From Emergencia timonensis (lineage in GTDB: Bacteria; Bacillota; Clostridia; Peptostreptococcales; Anaerovoracaceae), in assembly GCF_900086585.1 (NCBI RefSeq), contig NZ_FLKM01000009.1, positions 620,001 to 684,000 of the forward strand: a stretch of DNA of 64,000 nucleotides. Reading direction: 5' to 3'. This document shows, one piece after another, positions 50,255 through 59,105 of the stretch. The notes under the pieces are model-generated. The model saw only the letters and a program-made list of their open reading frames with translations. It did not search any database and had not been told where the DNA came from. The position numbers and the translations under genes are program-made. The number at the start of each line of letters is the position of its first letter. Position 1 is the first letter of the stretch.

Positions 50255-51191
50255 TGTTGACAGAGTAGAACTCTTCGGCAACATGGATGCCAACCTTGGC
50301 TTAATTCAGGAAAGTACAGGTGTAGAAATCTTTCAAAGAGACGATTGTCTGCTGCTGCGCGGTGACAAGCTGGAATTAGCAGAAGGCATACTCAAGGAGC
50401 TGATGGACATTATCAGAGTGGGAGAAAAACTGGATGTTCAGAAGGTCAACTATATCATCAGCCTCAAGGAGCAGGGTCTATCTTATCGAGAGAACAATGT
50501 AAGCAAGGATATCATTTGTTTTACCTGTAAAGGAAGACCACTGAAGCCGAAGACCATCGGACAGAAGAACTATGTGAACAGCATCAGAAAAAAAGACATT
50601 GTCTTTGGTATCGGACCAGCGGGAACAGGTAAAACCTATATTGCTGTAGCCATGGCGATCAACGCCTTTAAAAATAAAGAAGTACAGAAGATCATTCTGG
50701 CCAGACCGGCTGTAGAAGCGGGAGAGCGGCTGGGCTTTCTTCCCGGCGACCTGCAGGAAAAGGTAGATCCCTATCTCCGCCCTCTGTATGACGCCTTGTA
50801 CGATATCCTGGGAAGGGACAATGCCTCCAGACTGAAAGAAAAAGAAGTGATCGAGGTCGTTCCGCTGGCATATATGAGAGGCCGGACTTTGGACAACTCC
50901 TTCATCATCCTTGACGAGGCGCAGAATACGACCAGGGAACAGATGAAAATGTTTTTAACCAGAATGGGCTTTGGCTCAAAAGTTGTCGTCACCGGCGACA
51001 TCACCCAGATCGACCTGCCTAGAGGGAAGAAAAGTGGTTTGATTGAGGCGGAAAGGGTACTAAAGAACGTACGGGACATCGATTTTTGCTATTTGAAGGA
51101 TGTAGACGTGGTCAGACATGAATTGGTCAAGCAGATTATCAACGCTTACGATCAGTTTTATAAGAAGTATCCAGAAGAGATTGAGGAATAA
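50208..51191 (+). CDS. phoH: PhoH family protein (ATP-binding)
   Basis: 327 residues from TTG 50208, overlapping yqfD. An N-terminal KH-like region precedes the P-loop FGIGPAGTGKTYIAVAMAINAFK (about 137-160), followed by LARPAVEAGERLGFLPGDLQEKVDPYLRPLYDALYD and FIILDEAQNTTREQMKMFLTRMGFGSKVVVTGDITQIDLPR. PhoH-like ATPases are linked to RNA metabolism, often paired with the endonuclease YbeY as here. Confidence 0.95.
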   Translation: MTNTNEELKKIQIEDDVDRVELFGNMDANLGLIQESTGVEIFQRDDCLLLRGDKLELAEGILKELMDIIRVGEKLDVQKVNYIISLKEQGLSYRENNVSKDIICFTCKGRPLKPKTIGQKNYVNSIRKKDIVFGIGPAGTGKTYIAVAMAINAFKNKEVQKIILARPAVEAGERLGFLPGDLQEKVDPYLRPLYDALYDILGRDNASRLKEKEVIEVVPLAYMRGRTLDNSFIILDEAQNTTREQMKMFLTRMGFGSKVVVTGDITQIDLPRGKKSGLIEAERVLKNVRDIDFCYLKDVDVVRHELVKQIINAYDQFYKKYPEEIEE

Positions 51192-51193
51192 TC

Positions 51194-51661
51194 ATGAATA
51201 TCTATTTTGAAGATGGACAAGTAGTGGATGAAACGATTTTGGCAACGATGAAAAAAGCAGCCGAATACTGTTTGGATCTGGAACAGGTGGATCAAGAGCG
51301 GACAGAGATCAGCGTTACTTTCGTGGAAGGGGAAGAAATCAGAAATCTGAACCGGGAATACAGAGATACGGACAAGGTGACGGACGTTCTCTCTTTCCCT
51401 CAGTTTGACGATCTTGACGAGATTCCGGAGTTTGGAGAAATCTGTTTGGGAGACGTGGTCATCTGCAAAGACAGGGCCTTAGAGCAGGCGGAAGAATTCG
51501 GCCATTCCTTTGAACGAGAGATCATCTACCTGTTCACCCACAGCATCCTCCATCTGCTGGGTTATGACCACATGGAGGAAGACGAGAAAAAAGAAATGCG
51601 CCAGCGAGAAGAAGAAGTGATGGCACATCTGGGAATATTGCGGGATAGTAGAGGAGAATGA
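51194..51661 (+). CDS. ybeY: Endoribonuclease YbeY (16S rRNA 3'-end maturation)
   Basis: 155 residues with VTDVLSFPQF (about 68) and the zinc motif LFTHSILHLLGYDHMEEDEKKEMRQREE (His-x3-His-x5-His, about 115-125). It processes 16S rRNA ends and helps ribosome quality control. It lies 2 nt after phoH, and its stop overlaps the alternative cdd start. Confidence 0.95.
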   Translation: MNIYFEDGQVVDETILATMKKAAEYCLDLEQVDQERTEISVTFVEGEEIRNLNREYRDTDKVTDVLSFPQFDDLDEIPEFGEICLGDVVICKDRALEQAEEFGHSFEREIIYLFTHSILHLLGYDHMEEDEKKEMRQREEEVMAHLGILRDSRGE

Positions 51662-51663
51662 AT

Positions 51664-52041
51664 ATGGACTACAAAGAACTGTACAGAAAGGCGGCAGGGG
51701 TCATGCCCAATGCTTATGCGCCTTTTTCAAAATTCAGCGTGGGAGCGGCGCTTTTAACCAAGACGGGGGAAGTCTTTACCGGTGTCAACGTGGAAAATTC
51801 TTCTTACGGCGCTACGATCTGTGCCGAGCGGACAGCTTGCGTCAAAGCCGTCTCGGAGGGGTTTCGTGCGTTTGAGGCTCTGGCTGTTGCATCCAGCGGA
51901 GGAACGGCATACCCCTGCGGCATCTGCAGACAATTTCTCTACGAATTTGCACCGGATCTTGACGTCATCGTCGGGGAAGACGAGGCGCACCTGAAAATAT
52001 ACAAACTGAACGAACTATTACTGGAAGGATTTAAATTATGA
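51664..52041 (+). CDS. cdd: Cytidine deaminase
   Basis: 125 residues from ATG 51664 (GAGGAG seven bases before; ATG 51658 lies too close). MPNAYAPFSKFSVGAALLTKTGEVFTGVNVENSSYGATICAERTACVKAV with the zinc His/Cys-Glu motif CAE, and PCGICRQFLYEFAPD with the two zinc cysteines. It deaminates cytidine and deoxycytidine in pyrimidine salvage. It overlaps era by 4 bp. Confidence 0.96.
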   Translation: MDYKELYRKAAGVMPNAYAPFSKFSVGAALLTKTGEVFTGVNVENSSYGATICAERTACVKAVSEGFRAFEALAVASSGGTAYPCGICRQFLYEFAPDLDVIVGEDEAHLKIYKLNELLLEGFKL

Positions 52042-52940
52042 TGAAATCAGGTTTTATCGGCATCATCGGCCGCCCTAATGTGGGAAAATCGACATTGCTC
52101 AACAGCATTTTAGGAGAAAAGATCGCCATTACGACGGACAAGCCCCAGACGACGCGAAACAGCATCAGAGGCATCTATACCAGGTTTGACGAGGAAGGGG
52201 AAACTGACGGCGTGCAGATGGTGTTCATCGATACGCCGGGCATTCACAAGGCAAGAAACAAGCTGGGGGCAGCCATGACGGATATGGCGCTGAATACCTT
52301 CAAAGAAGTAGACGTGATCTTATTCCTGGTGGACGGCAGCATCAAAAAAGGACCGGGAGACAAATACATTGTCGACCTGCTCAAAGATCTGCAGACGCCG
52401 AAGATTCTTGTCATCAACAAGATCGACACCATGGGTCCGGAAGAGTACAAAGAAATCTTTGACGAATACGATGAGCTGGGGGTCTTTGACGGCATCTTCG
52501 GCACGTCAGCCCTAGAAGGCAAAAACGTTCCCGAGCTGATGAACAAGATTGAAGAATACATGGAAGAAGGACCGATGTTCTTCCCCGAAGATATGGTGAC
52601 CGACCATCCGGAACGCTTCATCGTCAGTGAGATTATCAGAGAAAAGGTGCTCAATTATTTGGAGGAGGAAGTTCCCCATGGCGTAGCCATAGAAATCGAG
52701 TCTTATAAAGAAGAACCCAATATCACCCGCATCGGAGCGGTGATTTACTGTGAAAAAAAATCTCACAAGGGTATCATCATCGGCAAGCAGGGCAAGAAGC
52801 TGAAGGGCATCGGCAAGGCGGCACGCCTGGAGATCGAAGCGCTGCTTGGTACGAAGGTCTACTTGGAATTATGGGTCAAAGTTAAGGAAAACTGGAGAGA
52901 CAGTGATTTTGCGCTGTCTAATTTCGGTTACAAGGAATAG
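52038..52940 (+). CDS. era: GTPase Era
   Basis: 300 residues. SGFIGIIGRPNVGKSTLLNSILGEKIAITTDKPQTTRNSIRGIYT (G1 and switch), MVFIDTPGIHKARNKLG (G3, about 68), VINKIDTMG (G4), FGTSALEGKNVPELM (G5), and a C-terminal KH domain with YCEKKSHKGIIIGKQGKKLKGIGKAARLEIEALLG. It binds 16S rRNA near the 3' end and times 30S maturation. It overlaps cdd; recO follows by 3 nt. Confidence 0.97.
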   Translation: MMKSGFIGIIGRPNVGKSTLLNSILGEKIAITTDKPQTTRNSIRGIYTRFDEEGETDGVQMVFIDTPGIHKARNKLGAAMTDMALNTFKEVDVILFLVDGSIKKGPGDKYIVDLLKDLQTPKILVINKIDTMGPEEYKEIFDEYDELGVFDGIFGTSALEGKNVPELMNKIEEYMEEGPMFFPEDMVTDHPERFIVSEIIREKVLNYLEEEVPHGVAIEIESYKEEPNITRIGAVIYCEKKSHKGIIIGKQGKKLKGIGKAARLEIEALLGTKVYLELWVKVKENWRDSDFALSNFGYKE

Positions 52941-52943
52941 GTT

Positions 52944-53714
52944 ATGTACATCAATTCGGAGGGAATCATCTTCAGACAGGTCAAAGCGACAGGCGGCAGA
53001 AGGATGATTCTTTTGTTTACAAAGAAATATGGGAAGATCAGTGCGGGCAGCAATATCAACGAAAAGGGCAGGACAAAATCGGCTCTTGCCATGCGGCCTT
53101 TCACTTATGGTACCTATGAATTGTACAAAAACAGGGAATACTACAATATCAACAGTGCTGATGTTAAAAAAAGCTTTTTCCGAATTGGGGAAGACGTGGA
53201 CAAGTATATGCAGGCTTCCTTTGTTCTGGAGCTGACAGAAAAGATGGTTCCGGAGGATTTGCCGCAACCCAGATTGTTCAATCTGCTGATTGATTTTCTG
53301 GATGCGATGGAGAGTAGAGAGAAAAGACACGAAACCCTGGTGCTGGCTTATGAAGTCAAAGCATTGGCGATTTTGGGCACCTATCCTCAGCTTGACCAAT
53401 GCACCTGCTGCGGCAAAAGTGAAGATCTGCGTTATTTCAGTATTGCAAGCGGCGGCATGATGTGCAGTGACTGTAGGGAAAAAAACCTGGAAAATACGGC
53501 AAATAAAGCCAATGATACATTGATTTATGAAGCGAAATTTGATATAGTAAAGATATTGAAATATTTTTTTGATACGCCGATCAAAGCGTTTGAGAAAATA
53601 GCTCTGGACGAGAAGGCTGCCGAGAGTTTACAGGCAATATTGAGAAAATACATGTCATATTATTTAGACATAGGCACTTTGAAAAGTGAGAGTATTTTTG
53701 AAGGGAAATTTTAG
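52944..53714 (+). CDS. recO: DNA repair protein RecO
   Basis: 256 residues: N-terminal OB-fold (INSEGIIFRQVKATGGRRMILLFTKKYGKISAGSNI), helical middle, and a zinc motif CTCCGKSEDLRYFSIASGGMMCSDC (about 153-177). RecO loads RecA on single-stranded DNA and anneals strands. Immediately after era, as in most Firmicutes. Confidence 0.94.
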   Translation: MYINSEGIIFRQVKATGGRRMILLFTKKYGKISAGSNINEKGRTKSALAMRPFTYGTYELYKNREYYNINSADVKKSFFRIGEDVDKYMQASFVLELTEKMVPEDLPQPRLFNLLIDFLDAMESREKRHETLVLAYEVKALAILGTYPQLDQCTCCGKSEDLRYFSIASGGMMCSDCREKNLENTANKANDTLIYEAKFDIVKILKYFFDTPIKAFEKIALDEKAAESLQAILRKYMSYYLDIGTLKSESIFEGKF

Positions 53715-53726
53715 GAGGTACATGAA

Positions 53727-54422
53727 ATGGAGATTACGTTAGAAAAGATCGAATTAGTCAAAGACAGAACAGGCGTGACTTACAAAGAAGCCAAGGAAGC
53801 TTTAGAAGGCGCTGACGGAAATGTGGTCGATGCGATTATTGCAATTGAAGAGACCATCGACCAGAAATCTTCTAAGAAGATCGGCGCCCAGGGTGAGGCT
53901 TTGATATCAAAGATGAAAGAAGTCGTAAAGAAGGGCAACATCTCAAAGATTCTGGTGACGAGAGACGGTGATACGATTATCAACATTCCTCTGACCGTAG
54001 GCGTCTTGGGAACAGTGGTTGCCCCTTGGGGAATGATTGCAGGCGTGGTTGCGGCCTTTGGCTTCAAGTGCAGAATAGAATTCGTCAAAGACGATGGTTC
54101 TATTATCGACATTACAGAAAAAGCTGGCGATATCTATGAAGAAGCAAAAGAAAAAGGCGCCGACATCTATGAGGACATCAAAGAGAAGGCCCCTGGCGTT
54201 TATGAAGATATAAAAGAAATAAGCGGGGAGGCCTTTGCCAAAGCAAAAGATGCCGCCAAAGACGCAAAAGAAAAAATGATGAAGGATAAAGATTACGACG
54301 ATGACGACATCGATATGGACAGCGTGGATCTTTGTGACAAGGATTGTGACGTATGCGAAGAACCTTGTGAAGAAAAATGTGATGACTGCAGGTTTGATGA
54401 GGTACACGAAGAAGAAAAATAA
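53727..54422 (+). CDS. UBA-like/DUF4342 domain protein with acidic, Cys-rich tail
   Basis: 231 residues. The first 45 resemble an UBA fold of EF-Ts type ([33 protein letters not shown]), then a DUF4342 segment with [41 protein letters not shown] containing a hydrophobic hairpin (about 90-112). A repeat-like region [29 protein letters not shown] and a tail with seven Cys among Asp/Glu follow. Function unknown; it may tether to the membrane and bind metal through the tail. It lies between recO and glyS. Confidence 0.75.
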   Translation: MEITLEKIELVKDRTGVTYKEAKEALEGADGNVVDAIIAIEETIDQKSSKKIGAQGEALISKMKEVVKKGNISKILVTRDGDTIINIPLTVGVLGTVVAPWGMIAGVVAAFGFKCRIEFVKDDGSIIDITEKAGDIYEEAKEKGADIYEDIKEKAPGVYEDIKEISGEAFAKAKDAAKDAKEKMMKDKDYDDDDIDMDSVDLCDKDCDVCEEPCEEKCDDCRFDEVHEEEK

Positions 54423-54445
54423 AAAATGGAAGGATATTAGCATCA

Positions 54446-55849
54446 ATGAGTAAAGAAGTTACAATGGAGAAAATCGTTGCACTTGCGAAAAACAGAGGAT
54501 TTGTATATCCTGGCTCCGAGATTTATGGAGGCCTTGCAAATACATGGGATTACGGTCCTCTGGGTGTGGAGTTCAAGAACAACGTCAAGAAAGCCTGGTG
54601 GAAAAAGTTTGTACAGGAATCCAAATACAACGTAGGGCTTGACGCGGCGATTCTGATGAATCCCAGAACCTGGGAAGCGTCCGGTCACGTAGGCGGCTTT
54701 GCTGATCCACTGATCGACTGCAAGGAATGTAAAGCAAGATTCAGAGCAGATAAACTGATTGAAGACTATATGCAGGAAAACGGCATGGAGGTCGTTCCAG
54801 TAGATGGCTGGGCCAATGAGAAACTGGAAGGCTACATCGCCGAAAAAGAAATGAAATGTCCTGAATGTGGAAAGAGCAATTTTACCAGCATCAGACAGTT
54901 TAATCTGATGTTTAAAACGTTCCAGGGCGTTACCGAGGATTCGAAATCAGAAATCTACTTGAGACCAGAAACGGCACAGGGTATCTTTGTCAATTTCAAA
55001 AACGTGCAGAGAACTTCCAGAAAGAAGATGCCTTTTGGAATTGCTCAGATTGGAAAATCTTTTAGAAACGAGATTACTCCTGGTAACTTTACTTTTAGAA
55101 CCAGAGAATTTGAACAGATGGAATTAGAGTTTTTCTGTAAGCCGGGAACGGATTTAGAATGGTTTGACTACTGGAAACAGTATGCAATCAAGTTCCTGGA
55201 ATCCCTGAATATGAACATGGAACACATCAGAACCAGGGATCATGAAAAAGAAGAGCTGTCTCACTACAGCAATGCGACGACGGACCTGGAGTATCTGTTC
55301 CCGTTCGGCTGGGGAGAACTGTGGGGTATCGCAGACAGAACGGACTTCGACCTGAAACAGCACAGTGAATTCTCAGGACAGGAGATGACCTATACCGATC
55401 CTGAGACCAATGAGAAATATATACCGTATTGCATCGAACCGTCCCTGGGCGCCGACAGAGTGGCTCTGGCATTCCTGGTAGATGCTTATGATGAAGAGAC
55501 GCTGACCGATGGCAATGGAAAAGAAGACACGAGAGTCGTCATGAAATTCCATCCGGCTCTGGCACCGTTTAAGGCGGCTGTACTGCCACTGGCGAAAAAG
55601 CTGGCGCCTGTTGCGGAACCGATTTTTGAGGAGCTTTCTAAGTACTTCAACGTGGACTATGACGCAGCGGGTTCCATCGGGAAGAGATACAGAAGAGAAG
55701 ATGAAATCGGTACGCCTTTCTGTATCTGCGTTGATTTTGATACTGAAACAGATGGTTGTGTTACAATTCGTGATAGAGATACCATGGAGCAAGTAAGACT
55801 TCCTATCGACCAAGTTAAAGGATATATTGAAGAGAGATTGGTATTTTAA
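54446..55849 (+). CDS. glyS: Glycine--tRNA ligase (homodimeric type)
   Basis: 467 residues. Class II core: [38 protein letters not shown] (motif 1 region), [16 protein letters not shown] (about 178), [37 protein letters not shown] (motif 2), [20 protein letters not shown] (motif 3), and an anticodon domain ending [17 protein letters not shown]. The four CxxC cysteines (about 97 and 143) bind zinc in the inserted domain. It attaches glycine to tRNA-Gly. Confidence 0.98.
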   Translation: MSKEVTMEKIVALAKNRGFVYPGSEIYGGLANTWDYGPLGVEFKNNVKKAWWKKFVQESKYNVGLDAAILMNPRTWEASGHVGGFADPLIDCKECKARFRADKLIEDYMQENGMEVVPVDGWANEKLEGYIAEKEMKCPECGKSNFTSIRQFNLMFKTFQGVTEDSKSEIYLRPETAQGIFVNFKNVQRTSRKKMPFGIAQIGKSFRNEITPGNFTFRTREFEQMELEFFCKPGTDLEWFDYWKQYAIKFLESLNMNMEHIRTRDHEKEELSHYSNATTDLEYLFPFGWGELWGIADRTDFDLKQHSEFSGQEMTYTDPETNEKYIPYCIEPSLGADRVALAFLVDAYDEETLTDGNGKEDTRVVMKFHPALAPFKAAVLPLAKKLAPVAEPIFEELSKYFNVDYDAAGSIGKRYRREDEIGTPFCICVDFDTETDGCVTIRDRDTMEQVRLPIDQVKGYIEERLVF

Positions 55850-55861
55850 AGGAGATTAGAT

Positions 55862-58489
55862 ATGAAATTCGTTTATTCATTTAATGAAGGCTCAAAAGAT
55901 ATGAGAAGCCTTCTCGGCGGTAAAGGTGCAAATTTAGCAGAGATGACCAAAATCGGTCTGCCAGTTCCATTCGGTTTTACAGTAACGACAGAAGCATGTA
56001 ACAAATACTACGAAGAAAACAAGACCATCGCTGATGAAATTATCGACGAAATCCATGAGAAAATGGCGGAATTAGAAAATGTAACAGGGAAAAAGTTTGG
56101 AGATACGGAGAATCCCCTCCTCGTGTCCGTGCGTTCCGGCTCTGTTTTTTCCATGCCGGGCATGATGGATACCATTTTGAACTTAGGCCTGAACGATGAA
56201 ACCGTAATCACCTTGAGCAACTTGACGGACAACGAAAGATTCGCCTATGACAGCTACAGAAGATTTATACAGATGTTCGGCGACGTAGTGATGGAGATTC
56301 CAAAGAGCGAGTTTGACGCTATTTTTGACGGACAGAAAGAAAAAGCCGGGGCGGAATTCGACGTAGATTTGACAGCAGAAGACCTGAAGGCTGTCATCGT
56401 AGAATACAAGGCTCTTGTCAAGAAGTTCATGGGCAGAGAATTCCCGCAGGAACCGGGCGAACAGTTGATGGAAGCGATTCAGGCGGTATTCCGGTCCTGG
56501 AATAACGACAGGGCTATTCTGTACAGAAAACTGAACAATATTTCTGATAAACTGGGAACTGCAGTCAACGTACAGGCCATGGTCTTCGGCAACATGGGAG
56601 ATACTTCAGGCACTGGCGTGGCATTTACAAGAAATCCAGCTACGGGAGAAAATGCCTTATTTGGAGAATTCCTTGTCAACGCCCAGGGAGAAGACGTGGT
56701 TGCCGGCATCAGGACGCCAAAACCAATTAAGGAAATGGCAGTATCCTTCCCAGACGTATATAAGGACTTCGAACGGATTGCAGACGTATTAGAAAAACAC
56801 TACAAAGACATGCAGGATATGGAATTTACTGTTGAACGCAATAAGCTATACATGTTACAGACCAGAGCTGCGAAGAGAACTGCCGTGTCAGCGGTGAAAA
56901 TCGCCGTCGATATGGTAGGCGAGGATTTAATTTCTAAGGAAACCGCGGTTTCCCGCATTGATCCAAACCAGATTGATCAGCTGCTCCATCCTAACTTCGA
57001 TGAAAAGGCGGAAGCAGAGGCAGAAGTCCTGGCCAAGGGACTTCCTGCATCACCGGGAGCGGCCACTGGCAGAATTTACTTTACTGCCGCTGACGCAGAA
57101 GCTGCCGTTGCCAACGGCGAGAAGGCAATTCTTGTAAGACAGGAGACCTCGCCTGAGGACCTGGCTGGCATGGTGGCTGCAGAAGGCATCCTCACTGCCA
57201 GAGGAGGCATGACCTCTCACGCTGCTGTAGTAGCCAGAGGCATGGGCAAATGCTGTGTAGCCGGCTGCAGTGAAATCGCAGTCAGCGAGAGCGAAAAGAC
57301 TTTGACTATAAAGGACGATGTATATAAAGAAGGCGACTACGTTTCCCTAAACGGTTCCAAAGGAATCGTCTACAAAGGAGAGATTAAAACAGTTGCGCCT
57401 GAATTCTCCGGTGACTTCGGTACTGTGATGTCCTGGGCAGATGAAATCCGTTCTCTGAAAGTGAGAGCCAATGCGGATAATCCGAGAGACGCGAAACAGG
57501 CTGTAGAATTTGGCGCACAGGGTATCGGTCTTTGCAGAACAGAGCATATGTTCTTTGAGGAAGAGAGAATTCCAGCAATCAGACAGATGATTATGGCAGA
57601 GACAGAAGAAGAGAGAAGAGCGGCTCTTGCGAAACTGCTGCCGTTCCAGAAATCCGATTTTAAGGCGATTTACAAAGTCATGGAAGATAAGCCGGTTACC
57701 ATCAGACTCCTGGATCCGCCGCTTCATGAGTTCCTGCCGCATACAGAAGAGGATACGAGAGAACTGGCTGAACAGACAGGAATTTCCTATGCTAAGTTAT
57801 CCCAGATTGCAGAAGAGCTATCTGAGTTTAACCCGATGCTGGGACACAGAGGCTGCAGATTGGCTGTTACTTATCCTGAAATTGCGGAGATGCAGACCAG
57901 AGCAATTATAGAAGCTGCCGTTGAAGTGAAGCAGGAGAAAGGCTTTGACATCATTCCAGAAATCATGATTCCGCTGGTAGGTATGGAGTCAGAAATTGCA
58001 GACGTCAAAGCTACCGTAGAGAAAACCATAGGAACCTGCTTGGGAGAATACGGCGTGGAGATGGAATATCTCATCGGTACCATGATAGAAGTGCCGCGGG
58101 CAGCGCTGACAGCTGGCAGCATCGCCAAAGAAGCAGAGTTCTTCTCCTTCGGAACCAATGATTTGACACAGATGACCTTCGGTTTCTCCAGAGACGACAC
58201 TGGCAAAATGATTAAGGAGTATATGGACAAAGGCATTTTGGCTGACGATCCGTTCCAGACCATCGACCAGGAAGGTGTCGGCTCTCTGATGGAGCATGCC
58301 GTAAAACAAGGTAAACAGACCAGACCGAACATCAAATTAGGAATCTGCGGCGAACACGGAGGAGACCCTAGAAGTATCGAATTCTGCCACAAAATTGGAC
58401 TTCATTATGTTTCCTGCTCGCCATTCCGTGTGCCAATTGCGAGAATCGCAGCAGCACAAGCAGCAATCAAAGAAAAAATAGCAGACTAA
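55862..58489 (+). CDS. ppdK: Pyruvate, phosphate dikinase
   Basis: 875 residues. Opening FNEGSKDMRSLLGGKGANLAEMTKIGLPVPFGFTVTTEACNKY (nucleotide domain), VSVRSGSVFSMPGMMDTILNLGLND, GDTSGTGVAFTRNPATGE; then the phosphohistidine domain GILTARGGMTSHAAVVARGMGKCCVAG (about 450) and the PEP/pyruvate barrel with ITLRLLDPPLHEFLPH-like IRLLDPPLHEFLPH and GICGEHGGDPRSIEFCHKIGLHYVSCSPFRVPIARIAAAQA. It interconverts pyruvate + ATP + Pi with PEP + AMP + PPi; common in anaerobes for gluconeogenesis or PPi use. It lies 12 nt after glyS, then a terminator. Confidence 0.98.
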   Translation: MKFVYSFNEGSKDMRSLLGGKGANLAEMTKIGLPVPFGFTVTTEACNKYYEENKTIADEIIDEIHEKMAELENVTGKKFGDTENPLLVSVRSGSVFSMPGMMDTILNLGLNDETVITLSNLTDNERFAYDSYRRFIQMFGDVVMEIPKSEFDAIFDGQKEKAGAEFDVDLTAEDLKAVIVEYKALVKKFMGREFPQEPGEQLMEAIQAVFRSWNNDRAILYRKLNNISDKLGTAVNVQAMVFGNMGDTSGTGVAFTRNPATGENALFGEFLVNAQGEDVVAGIRTPKPIKEMAVSFPDVYKDFERIADVLEKHYKDMQDMEFTVERNKLYMLQTRAAKRTAVSAVKIAVDMVGEDLISKETAVSRIDPNQIDQLLHPNFDEKAEAEAEVLAKGLPASPGAATGRIYFTAADAEAAVANGEKAILVRQETSPEDLAGMVAAEGILTARGGMTSHAAVVARGMGKCCVAGCSEIAVSESEKTLTIKDDVYKEGDYVSLNGSKGIVYKGEIKTVAPEFSGDFGTVMSWADEIRSLKVRANADNPRDAKQAVEFGAQGIGLCRTEHMFFEEERIPAIRQMIMAETEEERRAALAKLLPFQKSDFKAIYKVMEDKPVTIRLLDPPLHEFLPHTEEDTRELAEQTGISYAKLSQIAEELSEFNPMLGHRGCRLAVTYPEIAEMQTRAIIEAAVEVKQEKGFDIIPEIMIPLVGMESEIADVKATVEKTIGTCLGEYGVEMEYLIGTMIEVPRAALTAGSIAKEAEFFSFGTNDLTQMTFGFSRDDTGKMIKEYMDKGILADDPFQTIDQEGVGSLMEHAVKQGKQTRPNIKLGICGEHGGDPRSIEFCHKIGLHYVSCSPFRVPIARIAAAQAAIKEKIAD

Positions 58490-58496
58490 AGCAGAA

Positions 58497-58528
58497 GGAG
58501 CTGTCTTAAAAGAGACAGCTCCTTTTTT
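58497..58528 (+). terminator. Terminator of ppdK
   Basis: GGAGCTGTCT (58497-58506) and AGACAGCTCC (58513-58522) form a perfect stem followed by six T. Confidence 0.93.
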
Positions 58529-58549
58529 GACATAAAAAGGAAGCAGGGA

Positions 58550-58578
58550 TTGAATTATGATTCGAGGAATGATATAAT
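58550..58578 (+). promoter_or_regulatory. Sigma-A promoter of the Hpt/REC-EAL operon leader
   Basis: TTGAAT (58550-58555), 17-bp spacer, perfect TATAAT (58573-58578). Confidence 0.78.
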
Positions 58579-58585
58579 GATTCTT

Positions 58586-58680
58586 GTAGAAAATATGTGA
58601 TAGAAGAAATGCATGGTATAGACAAAGCGTTCTCTTTTGAACCTGCAGAAGTACAGGTTGAGGCCAGCTTTGTCTTTTTT
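58586..58680 (+). ncRNA. Leader RNA ending in an intrinsic terminator, before the Hpt gene
   Basis: A transcript from the promoter at 58550 would run about 95 nt to the stem GACAAAGC (58621-58628) / GCTTTGTC (58667-58674), with an inner ACCTG/CAGGT stem, followed by six T. That is a transcription attenuator or a small RNA. No riboswitch class is recognised. Readthrough would be needed to express the genes behind it. Confidence 0.6.
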
Positions 58681-58747
58681 AGAAATAGAGAGTACCTGTT
58701 GTCAATTCTGCGCCTAGTAGATGAATTGACATGGAAAGAAGGTGTAC

Positions 58748-59095
58748 GTGTTGAATGATGTTTTTAAACAGATGAAGGAATGGAAATGCGACGTAGAGGG
58801 TGCCCTGGAACGATTTCTTGACGACGAGGAGATGTATATGGACTTCCTGCACCAGATTGCAGAAGAGGAGGCCATCGTCAAACTTGGAAAAGCCATTGAC
58901 GCGGGAGATATACAACTAGCATTTGACTATGCCCATACCTTAAAAGGCGTTCATGGAAATATGGGGCTGACGCCGCTGTATCTTCTGGATATAGAAATCG
59001 TGGAGCCCCTGAGAGAAGGAACCTTTGAAACCGTCAAAGAAAATTATCAAAAACTAGTTGCAGAAAATGAGAAGCTAAAAGAGATTTTAAGATAA
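58748..59095 (+). CDS. Hpt (histidine phosphotransfer) domain protein
   Basis: 115 residues, start GTG 58748 or TTG 58751 (AAGAAGG at 58736-58742). One Hpt helix bundle with phosphorylatable His in LAFDYAHTLKGVHGNMGLTPLYLLDIEIVEPLR (His about residue 60). Upstream part ALERFLDDEEMYMDFLHQI matches the first Hpt helices. It could pass phosphate between a hybrid kinase and the REC domains of the neighbouring EAL protein 10 nt downstream. Confidence 0.85.
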   Translation: MLNDVFKQMKEWKCDVEGALERFLDDEEMYMDFLHQIAEEEAIVKLGKAIDAGDIQLAFDYAHTLKGVHGNMGLTPLYLLDIEIVEPLREGTFETVKENYQKLVAENEKLKEILR

Positions 59096-59105
59096 GAGGA
59101 ACCGA

